Positions 1 to 8,955 of a stretch of 15,487 nucleotides of DNA are shown in pieces. Position numbers and translations under genes: made by a program. Source of the DNA: an uncultured Bacteroidales bacterium (lineage in GTDB: Bacteria > Bacteroidota > Bacteroidia > Bacteroidales > UBA932). How positions within the stretch are numbered: position 1 is the first letter of the stretch; every line of letters begins with the position of its first letter. The DNA lies in the NCBI GenBank assembly GCA_945874815.1, contig CAMCIE010000006.1, positions 1 through 15,487 of the forward strand. The letters are read 5' to 3'. The notes below the pieces were generated by a model. It did not search any database and was not told the origin of the DNA. It saw nothing but the letters and a program-made list of their open reading frames with translations.

Positions 1-1953
1 AATCCAACCGCTTCCAGAATTGTCAGGAGTAGCCTGTCCTGTAGTCTTTATCTGTTTATAATCAACGAATTGTCCGGTGTATGCTCCGGTGCCGTAAGGG
101 ATGCCCTTTGCCTGAACCCAGGCACCGCACTGCTGTCTGTTTATGAAATACGGAGCTTTGTGCCAGCGGCGTACATCATAGAATGAAAAGCCCCTTCCAA
201 TGAGCTCTATCAATCTTTCGCGGCGAATCTCCCAAAGCACAGGAGCAACTTCGTAATTGGTCTTTGCATCATAACCCCGTGTCCATGCAGCTGTTCCTTT
301 GTCACGGTCGGGGTCCCAGTTTTCATCAATCTGTGAAACCACCATGTCGGCGACTCCGCTACGCCTGCGCAGAAGGTTGATGCTCCTGTCTGCTGCCCCC
401 TGATCGAAAATCCCAAGTTCGAAGGCTGCCTCAGCATAGTTCAGAAGCACTTCCGATATCAGGAAAATCGGTTTGTCGCTGGTCTGGTTGTACTGATTGA
501 GGCCTTTCTCCCATGCAGTGTAATGCTTCCAGAAGTAATATCCGGTAAGACAACGCATGTAATTGTCTGTCTGGCTGTATTTTGTAATATTTGGAGCAGA
601 GTGCTGCATCGAGTTGGTGTGGTTGTGTCCCGGCACTCGCTTGCTGCCGAGCCTGACTTCTCCGCCACCGTCATAGCATTTGACATTGGGACCGAAATAG
701 TCGATGTATTTGCGGAATTTGATGGAGTCCGCCTCGGTGATGGTGAAATTTCCCTTGCCGTTGAGGCTTTCACCCACTGACCAGAATGTCCACTGTTCGA
801 AGGTCGTGACATTGTCAGGGTTGCTGAATTTACCTATCTTGGCCTGTACAGGCGGCTGGAATGCAATCGGAAGGCGAGGGTCGCGGTTGTCATAGACATC
901 CCAGAGGTCCTTTCCTTCACCGCCCTTGTACCCTGATTCAGCATTGGCGACAGGACGGCCGTTCTGCATGAGGAAGAGGTCAATCGTAGCCTGAGGAGCA
1001 TCAGTGGTATGTGCAGCAACATGGACATAATCGCTGAAACGGTGCATCAGAATGCCTTCGATGTATTCTTTGTACATGATGACTCCCGCAGCACCTTTCA
1101 GGCTCTCAGTGGTCTCCTCATTGTCCCAGCCGGCAGCAGGATAGCTGTCATTGCCGTTTCCGGTGTAAAGTGCCGGATAAGATGCCATGAGTTCCTCAGA
1201 CACCTTCACGCATTTACGGAGGTATTCCTCATAAGGCTCATCCAGCCCATGATATTTTGCAAACGTACCTTCCCTGAGAAGGAAACGGCTTAGTGCGGCG
1301 CGGCAGGCATCTGCAGTTACGGGATTGTCACCGTCGCGTGAGCAGTCCCCGATGTTTTCAATAGCATATTCCAGACGGGCGATTATGCTGTCTGCCACTT
1401 CTTTGCGTGGAGTGCGCGGACCATACGCCTCAGGGCTTTCATCATTGAGGACGGTATTGATGTAAGGAATGTCGCCATAACGTGAAACCAGTTCCATGTA
1501 CCACCATGAGTGGAAAAAATAACCTACTGATTTCCAATGTTTTTTATCAGCTTCTTTCAGATTGCCGTCATTCAGATGACTGAGCATGATGTTTACTGTG
1601 CGGATTGGTTTGAAATCCCAGTTGGAGGTGCTGTTCACAGTCGCTACTGTCTGCATTGCATACGGATTCTGCCAAAGGTCACGGTCAGACAGAATTCCGC
1701 TGTGATGGTCTGCATAATATTGTCCGTTCGCGTGATATTTTCCGTCACTGAAATTGGAACTGATTCTTTTGTCCGTGAACAGTGAATAGCACTGGTACAT
1801 GTAAGATCTGTAGTTATCGTAAGACAGGAAAGCATTGCTCTCGACCAAGGTGCCTGACGGATATTTGTCCAGGAATCCTTTCTGGCAGGAACTGAATATT
1901 GCAAGGGCAGATATGCTGATTGCCAGCATTCCAGATATATATGATTTTTTCAT
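1..1953 (-). CDS. SusD/RagB-family outer-membrane lipoprotein (partial, 3' end beyond left edge)
   Basis: This is the cell-surface glycan- or nutrient-binding partner of a SusC-type transporter. The frame is open from the ATG at 1951-1953 to base 1, giving 651 codons with no stop. It begins with a lipoprotein signal peptide (MKKSYISGMLAISISALAI) and a lipobox FSSC with the lipidated Cys at residue 23. The typical mature start follows (GFLDKYPSG). Family motifs near the C-terminus are LLNYAEAAFELG (about 503-514) and ERLIELIGRGFSFYDVRRW (about 579-597), which match the SusD/RagB C-terminal domain. The start lies 10 bases after the susC stop, so the two are co-transcribed. The protein is longer than typical SusD proteins (about 500-600 residues) and still unfinished at the edge. 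The ligand cannot be read from the sequence. If the upstream susC is not functional, this protein probably has no transport partner. Confidence 0.93.
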   Translation of the reverse strand, partial: MKKSYISGMLAISISALAIFSSCQKGFLDKYPSGTLVESNAFLSYDNYRSYMYQCYSLFTDKRISSNFSDGKYHANGQYYADHHSGILSDRDLWQNPYAMQTVATVNSTSNWDFKPIRTVNIMLSHLNDGNLKEADKKHWKSVGYFFHSWWYMELVSRYGDIPYINTVLNDESPEAYGPRTPRKEVADSIIARLEYAIENIGDCSRDGDNPVTADACRAALSRFLLREGTFAKYHGLDEPYEEYLRKCVKVSEELMASYPALYTGNGNDSYPAAGWDNEETTESLKGAAGVIMYKEYIEGILMHRFSDYVHVAAHTTDAPQATIDLFLMQNGRPVANAESGYKGGEGKDLWDVYDNRDPRLPIAFQPPVQAKIGKFSNPDNVTTFEQWTFWSVGESLNGKGNFTITEADSIKFRKYIDYFGPNVKCYDGGGEVRLGSKRVPGHNHTNSMQHSAPNITKYSQTDNYMRCLTGYYFWKHYTAWEKGLNQYNQTSDKPIFLISEVLLNYAEAAFELGIFDQGAADRSINLLRRRSGVADMVVSQIDENWDPDRDKGTAAWTRGYDAKTNYEVAPVLWEIRRERLIELIGRGFSFYDVRRWHKAPYFINRQQCGAWVQAKGIPYGTGAYTGQFVDYKQIKTTGQATPDNSGSGWI

Positions 1954-1963
1954 TGTCTTCGTT

Positions 1964-4939
1964 TTAGAAAGTAATATGTGCTCCGAATGACCATGTGCGA
2001 TAGAATGGATATGCCCATTTGAGGGATTCCGGATCATAACCTGTCGGAAGGGAGGAAATTGTCCCGAGATTCTCGCAGCTGAAATAAAAGCGGAGATTGT
2101 CGATGACCTTTGTGCGTGCCAACAGGGCTCTTGGGAATGAATAGCTCAGTGTGAGGTTCTTCAGACGCAGGTATGCACCGCTCTGCATGTATTTATCGCT
2201 CCTGCGCATGTTTGAACCTGCATTTTCAACCTGACCATAGATACGTGGCAGGCTGGCATCTGGATTTGCTCCGACCATGTAGTCAGGGCTTTCTGGGTCA
2301 TAACTCTTTGCTGTCCAATAGTTTGTCTGGTTACTGTATACGGCTGTGAACGGGATATCTGATTTGCTTGATGTTCCGAATGGGAAGATTGCGCTTTCCG
2401 GAAGGAATACGTCACGTTTGCCTATTCCCTGAAGTATCATGCTGATTTCCAAGCCTTTCCATGACAGGCTGAGGTTGGCACCATATTCAAATCTAGGGGT
2501 ATTATCTCCGATTATCTTGCGGTCTCCGGGATCTTCCAGGGTATTGCTTCCGCTGTCAATCTTTCCGTTGTCGTCAAGATCCTTGAATTTCAAATCACCA
2601 GGTTTCACGGTATATCCGTCAATCGTAGGAATCCCTTCCTTCAGCACCCAGACTCCAGTCTTTGCCTGTTCTGCATCGAAGTCATCAATGGTGTAGAAAC
2701 CGTCTGAAACAAAGCCCCATACCTCGCCCAGATTCTTGCCGATGTAGTGGTAACTGAGGTTGTTGCTGGTATTGTTGTATTTGGTTATGAATGACTTATG
2801 GTCATATAGGTTGAATCCGACATTGTATCCGAAATCCCCGATATGATCGCGCCATCTCAGGGCAAGTTCCCATCCTTTGGTGTTCATGTCGGAAACGTTC
2901 TGAAGCGGAGCCGCTGCACCGACGGTGGAAGGTAGTTCCACTCCTGTGCCAAGCATTCCGACGGTTGAACGGCTATACCAGTCGAATACCAATGAGAATC
3001 TGTCCCTGAATGCATTGAAATCCACACCTATATCCAATGTTTTGACGGTTTCCCATGTATAGTTCCCGCGAATAAGGCCAGGGGTGGAAATTATGTTCAC
3101 CTTTTCTCCATTGTCAAGCCATATATCACTTTCGCTTATTCCCATTCCGGCGATGAATCCGTAAGGTGAAATGTTCTGGTTTCCAATCGATCCCCATGAT
3201 GCACGGACCTTGAGGTTATTGACAACGGGACGGCTCCATTGCATGAATGGTTCCTCGCTTATTCTCCATGCACCTGAAACAGAAGGGAAGAATCCGAATC
3301 GATTCTCTTTCGGGAACTTGCTCGATCCGTCATATCGGGCATTGGCCTCGATGAAATATCGGTTTTTGTAATTGTATGACAGTCTTCCGAATATGCCCAG
3401 TATGCTGTATTCGGAGAGTCCTTCGGAAACAGTTCTCGTGCCCGTTCCTCCCTGAAGCGAAGGTACCGTGATTACCGACTGGCCGAGAACGGTGTTGTAA
3501 ACATTTGTGAATGTGTCGCTTTCCTGGTTGTATCCGAGTATGACTCCAAGATTATGGCCATTTATGCTCAGGTCGTAGTTGGTATATATGTTAAGGGCGT
3601 TGTACCTGTCTTTCGTTACATTGTAGATGTATTTGTCCTGACCTTCAGTCGGTATTGTACGTACTGCGAGCTGCGGGTCGGCAACGGTCTGCCGCCCTGT
3701 GTATGAATTGTATTGGAAGTCTCTCTGGCGGTAGGTGTATTCCGCTGTGATTTTCCAGCCTTTGAGCGGCCGGATTATGGTTTTGAGGGCAATCCTCGGA
3801 GTTGTGGTGAGGGAAGTCGCTTCCGGTTGATACAAGCATGCATTCAGAGGGGAGTCAATGAGGACATCTTCCGAAGTGCCGACAATCTCCTTTGGCATGT
3901 AACCTTCTGGATACCAGTTGATCAGTTTCACTGAATATGGGTCGCGGAAAGTGACGGCGATGTCACTGCGGTTCTCATACGTGTAATATACAGTGGCTTC
4001 CTGAGTGAACCATCCAGTGATGTCGGATGCAATGAAGGCTGTGAATGTTTTTCGTGAATATGCATCCTTGCTGCTCACCATAGGTCCGTTTTCATTGCTG
4101 AAATTACCGCTCAGGCGGTAGCGGATGCGGTCAGTACCTCCCGAGATGGAAATGTTGTGATTATTCAGAAATCCTGCTTCAAGTGCGTTTCCAAGGACAT
4201 CACCTTCTTTCAAAAAATAGACTGCACCGTCTTCGTCCTTGTATATTCCATTGTCATATACCCCTGTCAGGCTGCCTTGTTTGTAAAGACCCAGGAGTTC
4301 TTCCCAGCGGGTAATCTGGCCGTTTCCAGCCCAGTATTGACTGCTGAAACCAGCCTCCTTGTAGGCTGCTATATACTCTGCGAGTGACGCCTGCTGCGGA
4401 CGGGCTATGCTTCTTTCGAATCACAAATTGAAACTGTAATCGATGTGGAATCCCTGATTTGCCTTTGGATGTTTTGTCGTAATGAGGATGACTCCACCAG
4501 CTGCACGGGCTCCGTAAATGGCTGCAGATGAAGCGTCTTTCAGTACGGAGATACTCTCGATGTCCTCCGGGTTTAGGGCATTGATATCGCCTTCGGTGTT
4601 GTCTATGAGGACGAGAGGTGAGCCTCCGTTGATGCTGAGCTGTCCTCTGATATTCAGGCCTTTGAACTGTCCGGGTGAAGATTTGCCTGATATGGCAAGA
4701 CCCGGAATTGAGCCTTGAAGGGCTGCTCCGATGCTGGTGAGCGGACGGTCTCCGATTACTTCTTCCATGTTGACCTGCGATACTGCTCCGGTAAGGTTTA
4801 CTTTTTTCTGTTGTGCGAATCCGACGAAAACAAGTTCGTCGATGCTTAGTGTGTCAGCCAATGTTTCCTGTGCAGTCGCTGCAATAGGAATTGCCAGGAT
4901 TGACAAAATCAAGGCTGGCTTCAATAGGTTGAGTCTCAT
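1964..4939 (-). pseudogene. SusC/RagA-family TonB-dependent transporter interrupted by an in-frame TGA
   Basis: SusC proteins form the TonB-dependent outer-membrane barrel under the SusD lid. The gene starts at the ATG 4937-4939 with a clean signal peptide (MRLNLLKPALILSILAIPIA, then ATA-QE as likely signal peptidase site). It passes straight to the TonB-box/plug start DELVFVGFAQQKKVNLTGAV, so the N-terminal carboxypeptidase-D-like domain of long SusCs is absent. Plug motifs include LVLIDNTEGDINALNPEDIESI-like text and KDASSAAIYGARAAGGVI. After 172 residues, at 4421-4423, there is a TGA. The same frame then continues for 818 codons with no further stop or shift, through barrel sequence to a C-terminal Phe (WSFGAHITF). 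Full length would be 991 codons, normal for the short SusC type. As read, translation yields only the signal peptide and part of the plug. A recent nonsense mutation, a sequencing error and readthrough cannot be told apart here. Confidence 0.85.
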
Positions 4940-6258
4940 TATAAAATAGTATTGTTGGTTTCTTTCTGGCTATTTACAAGTGCCGGCAGTTCTCTGCCTG
5001 CGGGTTGTTTGATGCCGTGGTTCACTGCTTTCCAAGCAGCTGATACGATGCTCTGGTCGCTGTCTGCAAGACGTGCACTGTTTTCCTTGAATTTACGCAG
5101 GGCAGTCTCGAGACTGCGTTCCACTTCTGCGTTCTTTTCGCAGAACAGTGCAACGCGGCTGACCATGTTCTGGGCTGCAGACACAATCTCTGCAATATTG
5201 TCCATCTGTTCCTTCTGCACCCAAGCTGTACGTATGAGTCGCAGGAAAGGTATGAGGGTCTCCTCTGTGGTAATCAGAACATTCTGTTTGAATGCTTTTG
5301 CAAATATCTCGCTGTCCTCCTGCTTCGCAAGCTGGTAGGCTCCGTAATTAGGGATGAACATGATGATGTAGTCAAGGGTTTTTCTTCCCACCACATATCT
5401 CTGATATTCCTTGCTCGTTAGCTCCCGGACATGGTTCATCACCGATTCAAGGTTTCGTCTGGAAGCCTCGGCGCGTTCCTGGTCCGTTTCAGCTTCAAAA
5501 TAGTCCGAAAGGGCTGTAAGCGAGACTTTTGAGTCAATCAGTATGTCTGTGTCATCCGGGAAGTGCAGGGCAAAGTCCGGCCTCATGGTCTTACCGGTCT
5601 GTTCATTTACTATCCTGTTTCCCTTCCTGTCGCGCAGCCAAACCTCGGAATCATAGTCGTGACCTTCGCGCAGGTTTTCGCTTTTGAGGATATTTTCCAA
5701 AATGGTCTCTCCGAATATGCCCTGCATCTTGTTCTTGCCCTTCAGGGCGTTGGCCAGATTGCCGGCAGTCATGCCTATGGACTCGGTCTGTTCTTTCAGA
5801 TGCTGCACGGTCTGGGCAAACTGAGTCCTGATGGAGGCGCTTTCTTCTGTCTGGGACTTTTTCTGGGCATCGAAGGCATCCTTCATGTCCTTGATGTCCT
5901 TATTCAGACTGCCGGTTATGGTTGCCATCGTCTTTTCTGCTTCTTTCCTGAGGGATTCCTCCCTGGCCCGGAGGGTTTTCTCATTTTCCAGTGCCAAGGC
6001 ATTCTTTGCAGCCTCAATCGCCTCAGCCTGGGCGGCTTTCATCCTTTCGAGACTTTCCCTGTATGTCTGCTTTTCGTTCTCTCTGAGGGTCTCGGAAGTT
6101 TTCAACTGGGCCTGAGTCCGGATCAAATCTGTCCTGAGGTGCGAAATCTCCTCTTCAAGAGGGGCTTTTTTCTTCCTTAGAATATAAGAGGAAATAGCTG
6201 TAGCAACAAATGCGACAGCTATCAATAACAATATGTATAAAACTATTGTATTCTCCAT
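4939..6258 (-). CDS. rmuC: RmuC-family DNA recombination protein (predicted PD-(D/E)XK nuclease)
   Basis: RmuC limits DNA inversions and rearrangements in E. coli and carries a predicted restriction-endonuclease-like fold; its exact biochemistry is unsettled. The 439-residue protein has an N-terminal membrane anchor (about residues 4-27, VLYILLLIAVAFVATAISS) followed by basic RKKK. A long charged coiled coil covers about 33-170. The RmuC core follows: MQGIFGETILENIL (178-191), RPDFALHF (226-233) and DILIDSKV (238-245), where PD and DSK fit the PD-(D/E)XK pattern. IIMFIPNYGAYQLA and VLITTEETLIPFLRLI are further family blocks. The start lies 13 bases after the ffh stop, with an AGGA-like element about 9 bases upstream. 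The TAA stop shares its last A with the susC ATG (TAATG at 4937-4941), which suggests translational coupling or a junction made by rearrangement. Confidence 0.93.
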   Translation of the reverse strand: MENTIVLYILLLIAVAFVATAISSYILRKKKAPLEEEISHLRTDLIRTQAQLKTSETLRENEKQTYRESLERMKAAQAEAIEAAKNALALENEKTLRAREESLRKEAEKTMATITGSLNKDIKDMKDAFDAQKKSQTEESASIRTQFAQTVQHLKEQTESIGMTAGNLANALKGKNKMQGIFGETILENILKSENLREGHDYDSEVWLRDRKGNRIVNEQTGKTMRPDFALHFPDDTDILIDSKVSLTALSDYFEAETDQERAEASRRNLESVMNHVRELTSKEYQRYVVGRKTLDYIIMFIPNYGAYQLAKQEDSEIFAKAFKQNVLITTEETLIPFLRLIRTAWVQKEQMDNIAEIVSAAQNMVSRVALFCEKNAEVERSLETALRKFKENSARLADSDQSIVSAAWKAVNHGIKQPAGRELPALVNSQKETNNTIL

Positions 6259-6271
6259 CGAGGCGTTCCTG

Positions 6272-7597
6272 TTATCTCCGCCTCATTCCACGCATCATGT
6301 TGCCCATGTTGGCTCCCATGACAGTTTTCATCATCTTGCGTGTTCCTTCAAACTGTTTGAGCAGCTTGTTCACCTCAGGAAGCGATGTGCCCGAACCGTC
6401 CGCAATCCTTTTCCTGCGGCTTCCGTTGATGATTTCAGGATGTTCCCTCTCCTCAGGGGTCATTGAAAGGATGATTGCTTCTATGCCTTTGAATGAATCA
6501 TTGTCGATATCCACATCTTTCAAAGCCTTGCCCATGCCCGGAATCATTGATGCGAGGTCCTTGATGTTTCCCATCTTCTTGATCTGCTGAATCTGGTTGT
6601 AGAAATCCCACAGGGTGAATTTGTCCTTTGCGAGTTTCTTTTTCAGCTCACGGGCCTGCTGCTCATCGAATTGCTCCTGCGCCTTCTCCACGAGGGAAAC
6701 CACGTCACCCATTCCGAGGATACGGTCTGCGATACGGGCAGGATGGAACACATCGAGAGCTTCCATCTTCTCACCTGTACTCACGAACTTGATAGGCTTG
6801 CCGACAACGGCCTTGATTGAAAGGGCTGCACCACCACGGGTGTCACCGTCCATCTTGGTAAGCACGACACCGTCGAAATCAAGCCTGTCGTTGAAAGCCT
6901 TGGCGGTCTCGACGGCATCCTGTCCGGTCATGGCATCCACCACGAACAGGGTCTCGGTAGGTTTGACGGCTTCTTTCAGCGACGATATCTCATCCATCAG
7001 CTCCTTGTCCACAGCAAGACGGCCGGCGGTATCGACGATTACGACACTGTATCCTTCGCTCTTTGCCTTTGCAATGGCATTCCTGGCAATCTGGTTTGGA
7101 TCTTTTACTCCTTCCTCCGAATATACAGGCACTCCGATCTGTTCGCCAAGCACTTTCAACTGATCGATCGCAGCCGGACGGAAATAGTCGCAGGCAGCCA
7201 GAAGCACCTTTATACCCTTCTTGCTCTTGAGATTGAGGGCAAGCTTGCCAGAGAACGAGGTCTTACCGGAACCGTTCAGTCCGGCAACCAGGACCACTGC
7301 AGGCTGTCCCTTGACATTAATCTCGGACGAGGAACTTCCCATCAGGGCGGCAAGCTCATCGTGCACGATCTTGACAATCATCTGCTGAGGTTTCACGGCA
7401 GTGAGCACATTCTGGCCGATGGCTTTCTTTTTCACATCGTCGCAGAACTGCTTGGCAATCTTGTAGCTGACATCGGCATCGAGCAAAGCCCTGCGGATGT
7501 CCTTCATCGCCTCCGAGATGTTTATTTCGGTAATCTTGCCTTCGCCTTTGAGTATTTTGAATGACCTTTCAAGCCTTTCACTTAAGTTTTCGAACAT
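6272..7597 (-). CDS. ffh: Signal recognition particle protein Ffh (SRP54 GTPase)
   Basis: Ffh binds the 4.5S RNA and the signal sequences of nascent membrane proteins and delivers ribosomes to the receptor FtsY. At 441 residues it has the normal bacterial length. The order is an N-domain helical bundle (about 1-90, including ALLDADV), then the GTPase G-domain with P-loop GLNGSGKTS (106-114), the insertion-box region ACDYFRPAAIDQL, DTAGR (about 190) and TKMDGDTRGG (about 247-256). A C-terminal Met-rich M-domain ends in MGNMMRGMRRR and contains SMIPGMGK and the RNA-binding-type segment GSRRKRIADGSG. The ATG at 7595-7597 gives the standard MFENLSERLE start. It lies three bases after the lysA stop and 13 bases before rmuC, so it is part of one minus-strand transcription unit. 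The sequence is intact and this is an essential housekeeping gene. Confidence 0.98.
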   Translation of the reverse strand: MFENLSERLERSFKILKGEGKITEINISEAMKDIRRALLDADVSYKIAKQFCDDVKKKAIGQNVLTAVKPQQMIVKIVHDELAALMGSSSSEINVKGQPAVVLVAGLNGSGKTSFSGKLALNLKSKKGIKVLLAACDYFRPAAIDQLKVLGEQIGVPVYSEEGVKDPNQIARNAIAKAKSEGYSVVIVDTAGRLAVDKELMDEISSLKEAVKPTETLFVVDAMTGQDAVETAKAFNDRLDFDGVVLTKMDGDTRGGAALSIKAVVGKPIKFVSTGEKMEALDVFHPARIADRILGMGDVVSLVEKAQEQFDEQQARELKKKLAKDKFTLWDFYNQIQQIKKMGNIKDLASMIPGMGKALKDVDIDNDSFKGIEAIILSMTPEEREHPEIINGSRRKRIADGSGTSLPEVNKLLKQFEGTRKMMKTVMGANMGNMMRGMRRR

Positions 7598-7600
7598 ATA

Positions 7601-8812
7601 TTATATAATTTTAAAATAATCATTGTTTCTCGGAGCATCGTCGAGCCTGTCGGAGAAGACAGCCGGAGCAAGGTCTTTCATGTTATACCTGCTTGCCATC
7701 ACCTGACCGTAAGCACCGGTGCTGCGGATTGCCATCAGGTCGCCCCTTACGCTCAGCGGCAGGAGCCTTCCTGCACCCCAGACGTCACTCGACTCGCAGA
7801 CCGGTCCAACAATGTCGTAAGCCTGGTGAGAACCGAAGAACGGACGCATCTGCGCAGACAAGTTTTCGATTCTGTGGTAAGCTCCGTACAGTGCCGGCCT
7901 GATGAGGTCGTTCATTCCTGCATCGAGGATGAGGAAATTCTTGGTCTCGCCGCTTTTTACGAACACCACCCTGGAAATGAGGGTTCCGCACTGGGCCACC
8001 ATTGAACGTCCCGGCTCCACATGCACTGCCTGGTCCGGCCTTCTTGCGATTTTCCTGTCGATGGTGCTGAACCATGTCTCAAAATCAGGAATCGGATTGC
8101 CGTCCGGGTCATCATAATCGACTCCAAGACCTCCTCCAAGGTTTATATTCTTGACTTTCAGTCCGTTTTGCTCGAAGTAGGATACGATTTCATTCACTCT
8201 TTCACACTCAAGGGCGAAGACTTCGGCAACTCGGGTGATTTGTGAGCCGATGTGGAAATGCAGGCCTATGAAATTGATGTTCCTGCTTTTGTCGAGCAGT
8301 TCGATCAGTTTGTCAAATTCATGCTGGGAGATTCCGAACTTGTTTTCATAAAGTCCGGTTGTCACATATTTGTGGGTATGGGCGTCGATGTCCGGGTTTA
8401 TCCTGACTGATACGTTCGCAACCATATCATATTCCCTGGCCATTTCATTGATGACGAAGATTTCCTGGAGGGACTCGCAGTTGAAGGCTTCGATTCCAAG
8501 TTTCATGGCGTCGTGGATTTCCTTGTCGCTCTTGCCGACTCCTGCATAGACAATCTTGTCTGCCGGGAATCCGCATTCATAAGCATGAAGGACTTCATTT
8601 CCGCTCACGCAGTCCGCACCGAATCCCTTGGAACTAATATATCCCAATATCCTTGAGTCGGCATTGGCCTTTACCGCATAATGTACTCTCAGATTGTGCC
8701 TGGCAGACAGTTCTGCGACAGTGTCCACTGTCCTGCGCAGCAAATCCATATCGTAATAATAGAACGGGGTGGATATCTTTTCGAACCTTTCTATTGTACC
8801 TGAATCTAACAT
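7601..8812 (-). CDS. lysA: Diaminopimelate decarboxylase (PLP-dependent, lysine biosynthesis)
   Basis: LysA decarboxylates meso-diaminopimelate to L-lysine, the last step of the DAP pathway, in the cytoplasm. It is a fold-type III PLP enzyme. With the ATG at 8810-8812 the protein is 403 residues and begins MLDSGTIERFEKISTPFYYYD. Lys48 in YAVKAN is the PLP Schiff-base lysine. HFHIGSQ, the glycine-rich phosphate site NLGGGLGVDYD, EPGR, and CESSDVWG plus GAYGQVMASRYN near the C-terminus complete the active site. CESSD in place of the common CESGD is, as I recall it, usual in Bacteroidota. A longer frame opens at 8899, but that start lies upstream of the perfect -7 box at 8840-8847 and adds 29 residues of no recognisable homology, so I reject it. 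The ATG at 8819-8821 is a possible alternative. The neighbouring genes are ffh downstream and a divergent deoxyhypusine-synthase-like gene. Confidence 0.95.
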   Translation of the reverse strand: MLDSGTIERFEKISTPFYYYDMDLLRRTVDTVAELSARHNLRVHYAVKANADSRILGYISSKGFGADCVSGNEVLHAYECGFPADKIVYAGVGKSDKEIHDAMKLGIEAFNCESLQEIFVINEMAREYDMVANVSVRINPDIDAHTHKYVTTGLYENKFGISQHEFDKLIELLDKSRNINFIGLHFHIGSQITRVAEVFALECERVNEIVSYFEQNGLKVKNINLGGGLGVDYDDPDGNPIPDFETWFSTIDRKIARRPDQAVHVEPGRSMVAQCGTLISRVVFVKSGETKNFLILDAGMNDLIRPALYGAYHRIENLSAQMRPFFGSHQAYDIVGPVCESSDVWGAGRLLPLSVRGDLMAIRSTGAYGQVMASRYNMKDLAPAVFSDRLDDAPRNNDYFKII

Positions 8813-8836
8813 AAATGACATTTCTAACAAAAACGG

Positions 8837-8868
8837 TTGCAAAAATAGCGAAAAAATCGTTAATTTCG
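8837..8868 (+). promoter_or_regulatory. Candidate promoter for the deoxyhypusine-synthase-like gene
   Basis: The plus strand has TTG at 8837-8839 and TAATTTCG at 8861-8868, one base off TAnnTTTG, separated by 21 bases. It overlaps the divergent lysA -7 box, so the two promoters would share DNA. The weak -7 match and slightly long spacing keep confidence low. Confidence 0.35.
8840..8847 (-). promoter_or_regulatory. Bacteroidota -7 promoter box for lysA
   Basis: The minus strand reads TATTTTTG, a full match to the Bacteroidota -7 consensus TAnnTTTG, about 20-28 bases ahead of the two plausible lysA start codons (8821 and 8812). I see no convincing TTTG -33 box at the matching distance upstream. 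It decides against the longer lysA start at 8899. Promoter function is inferred. Confidence 0.55.
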
Positions 8869-8955
8869 CGGCTTGATAATAAATATATGGATAACTCATT
8901 TCGGAAAGACCCGCATCGGGTTCCCGATTTGACTGTCAAATTTTTAAAAATACTG

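Noticed and set aside
4421..4423. TGA read as a sense codon across the genome
   Set aside because: The AraC-type gene and the first permease end properly at TGA, so global recoding is not supported.
5563..6180. 205-codon plus-strand open frame opposite rmuC
   Set aside because: It lies wholly antisense to the well-supported rmuC coiled coil and core and shows no family motif; it is a mirror frame of biased codons.
6615..7163. 182-codon plus-strand open frame opposite ffh
   Set aside because: It is antisense to conserved Ffh GTPase motifs, low in complexity (Ser-rich), and has no promoter.
8822..8899. Longer lysA start adding 29 residues
   Set aside because: The extension covers a perfect minus-strand -7 box at 8840-8847, has no homology to LysA, and LysA homologs begin about 14 residues before TPFYYYD.
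8815..8955. Longer start of the deoxyhypusine-synthase-like gene
   Set aside because: The added residues are AT-rich promoter-type DNA overlapping the lysA start; homologs begin at the GPISQF block.
8813..8955. Lysine riboswitch before lysA
   Set aside because: The leader after the -7 box is only about 20-30 bases, far too short for the known lysine aptamer.
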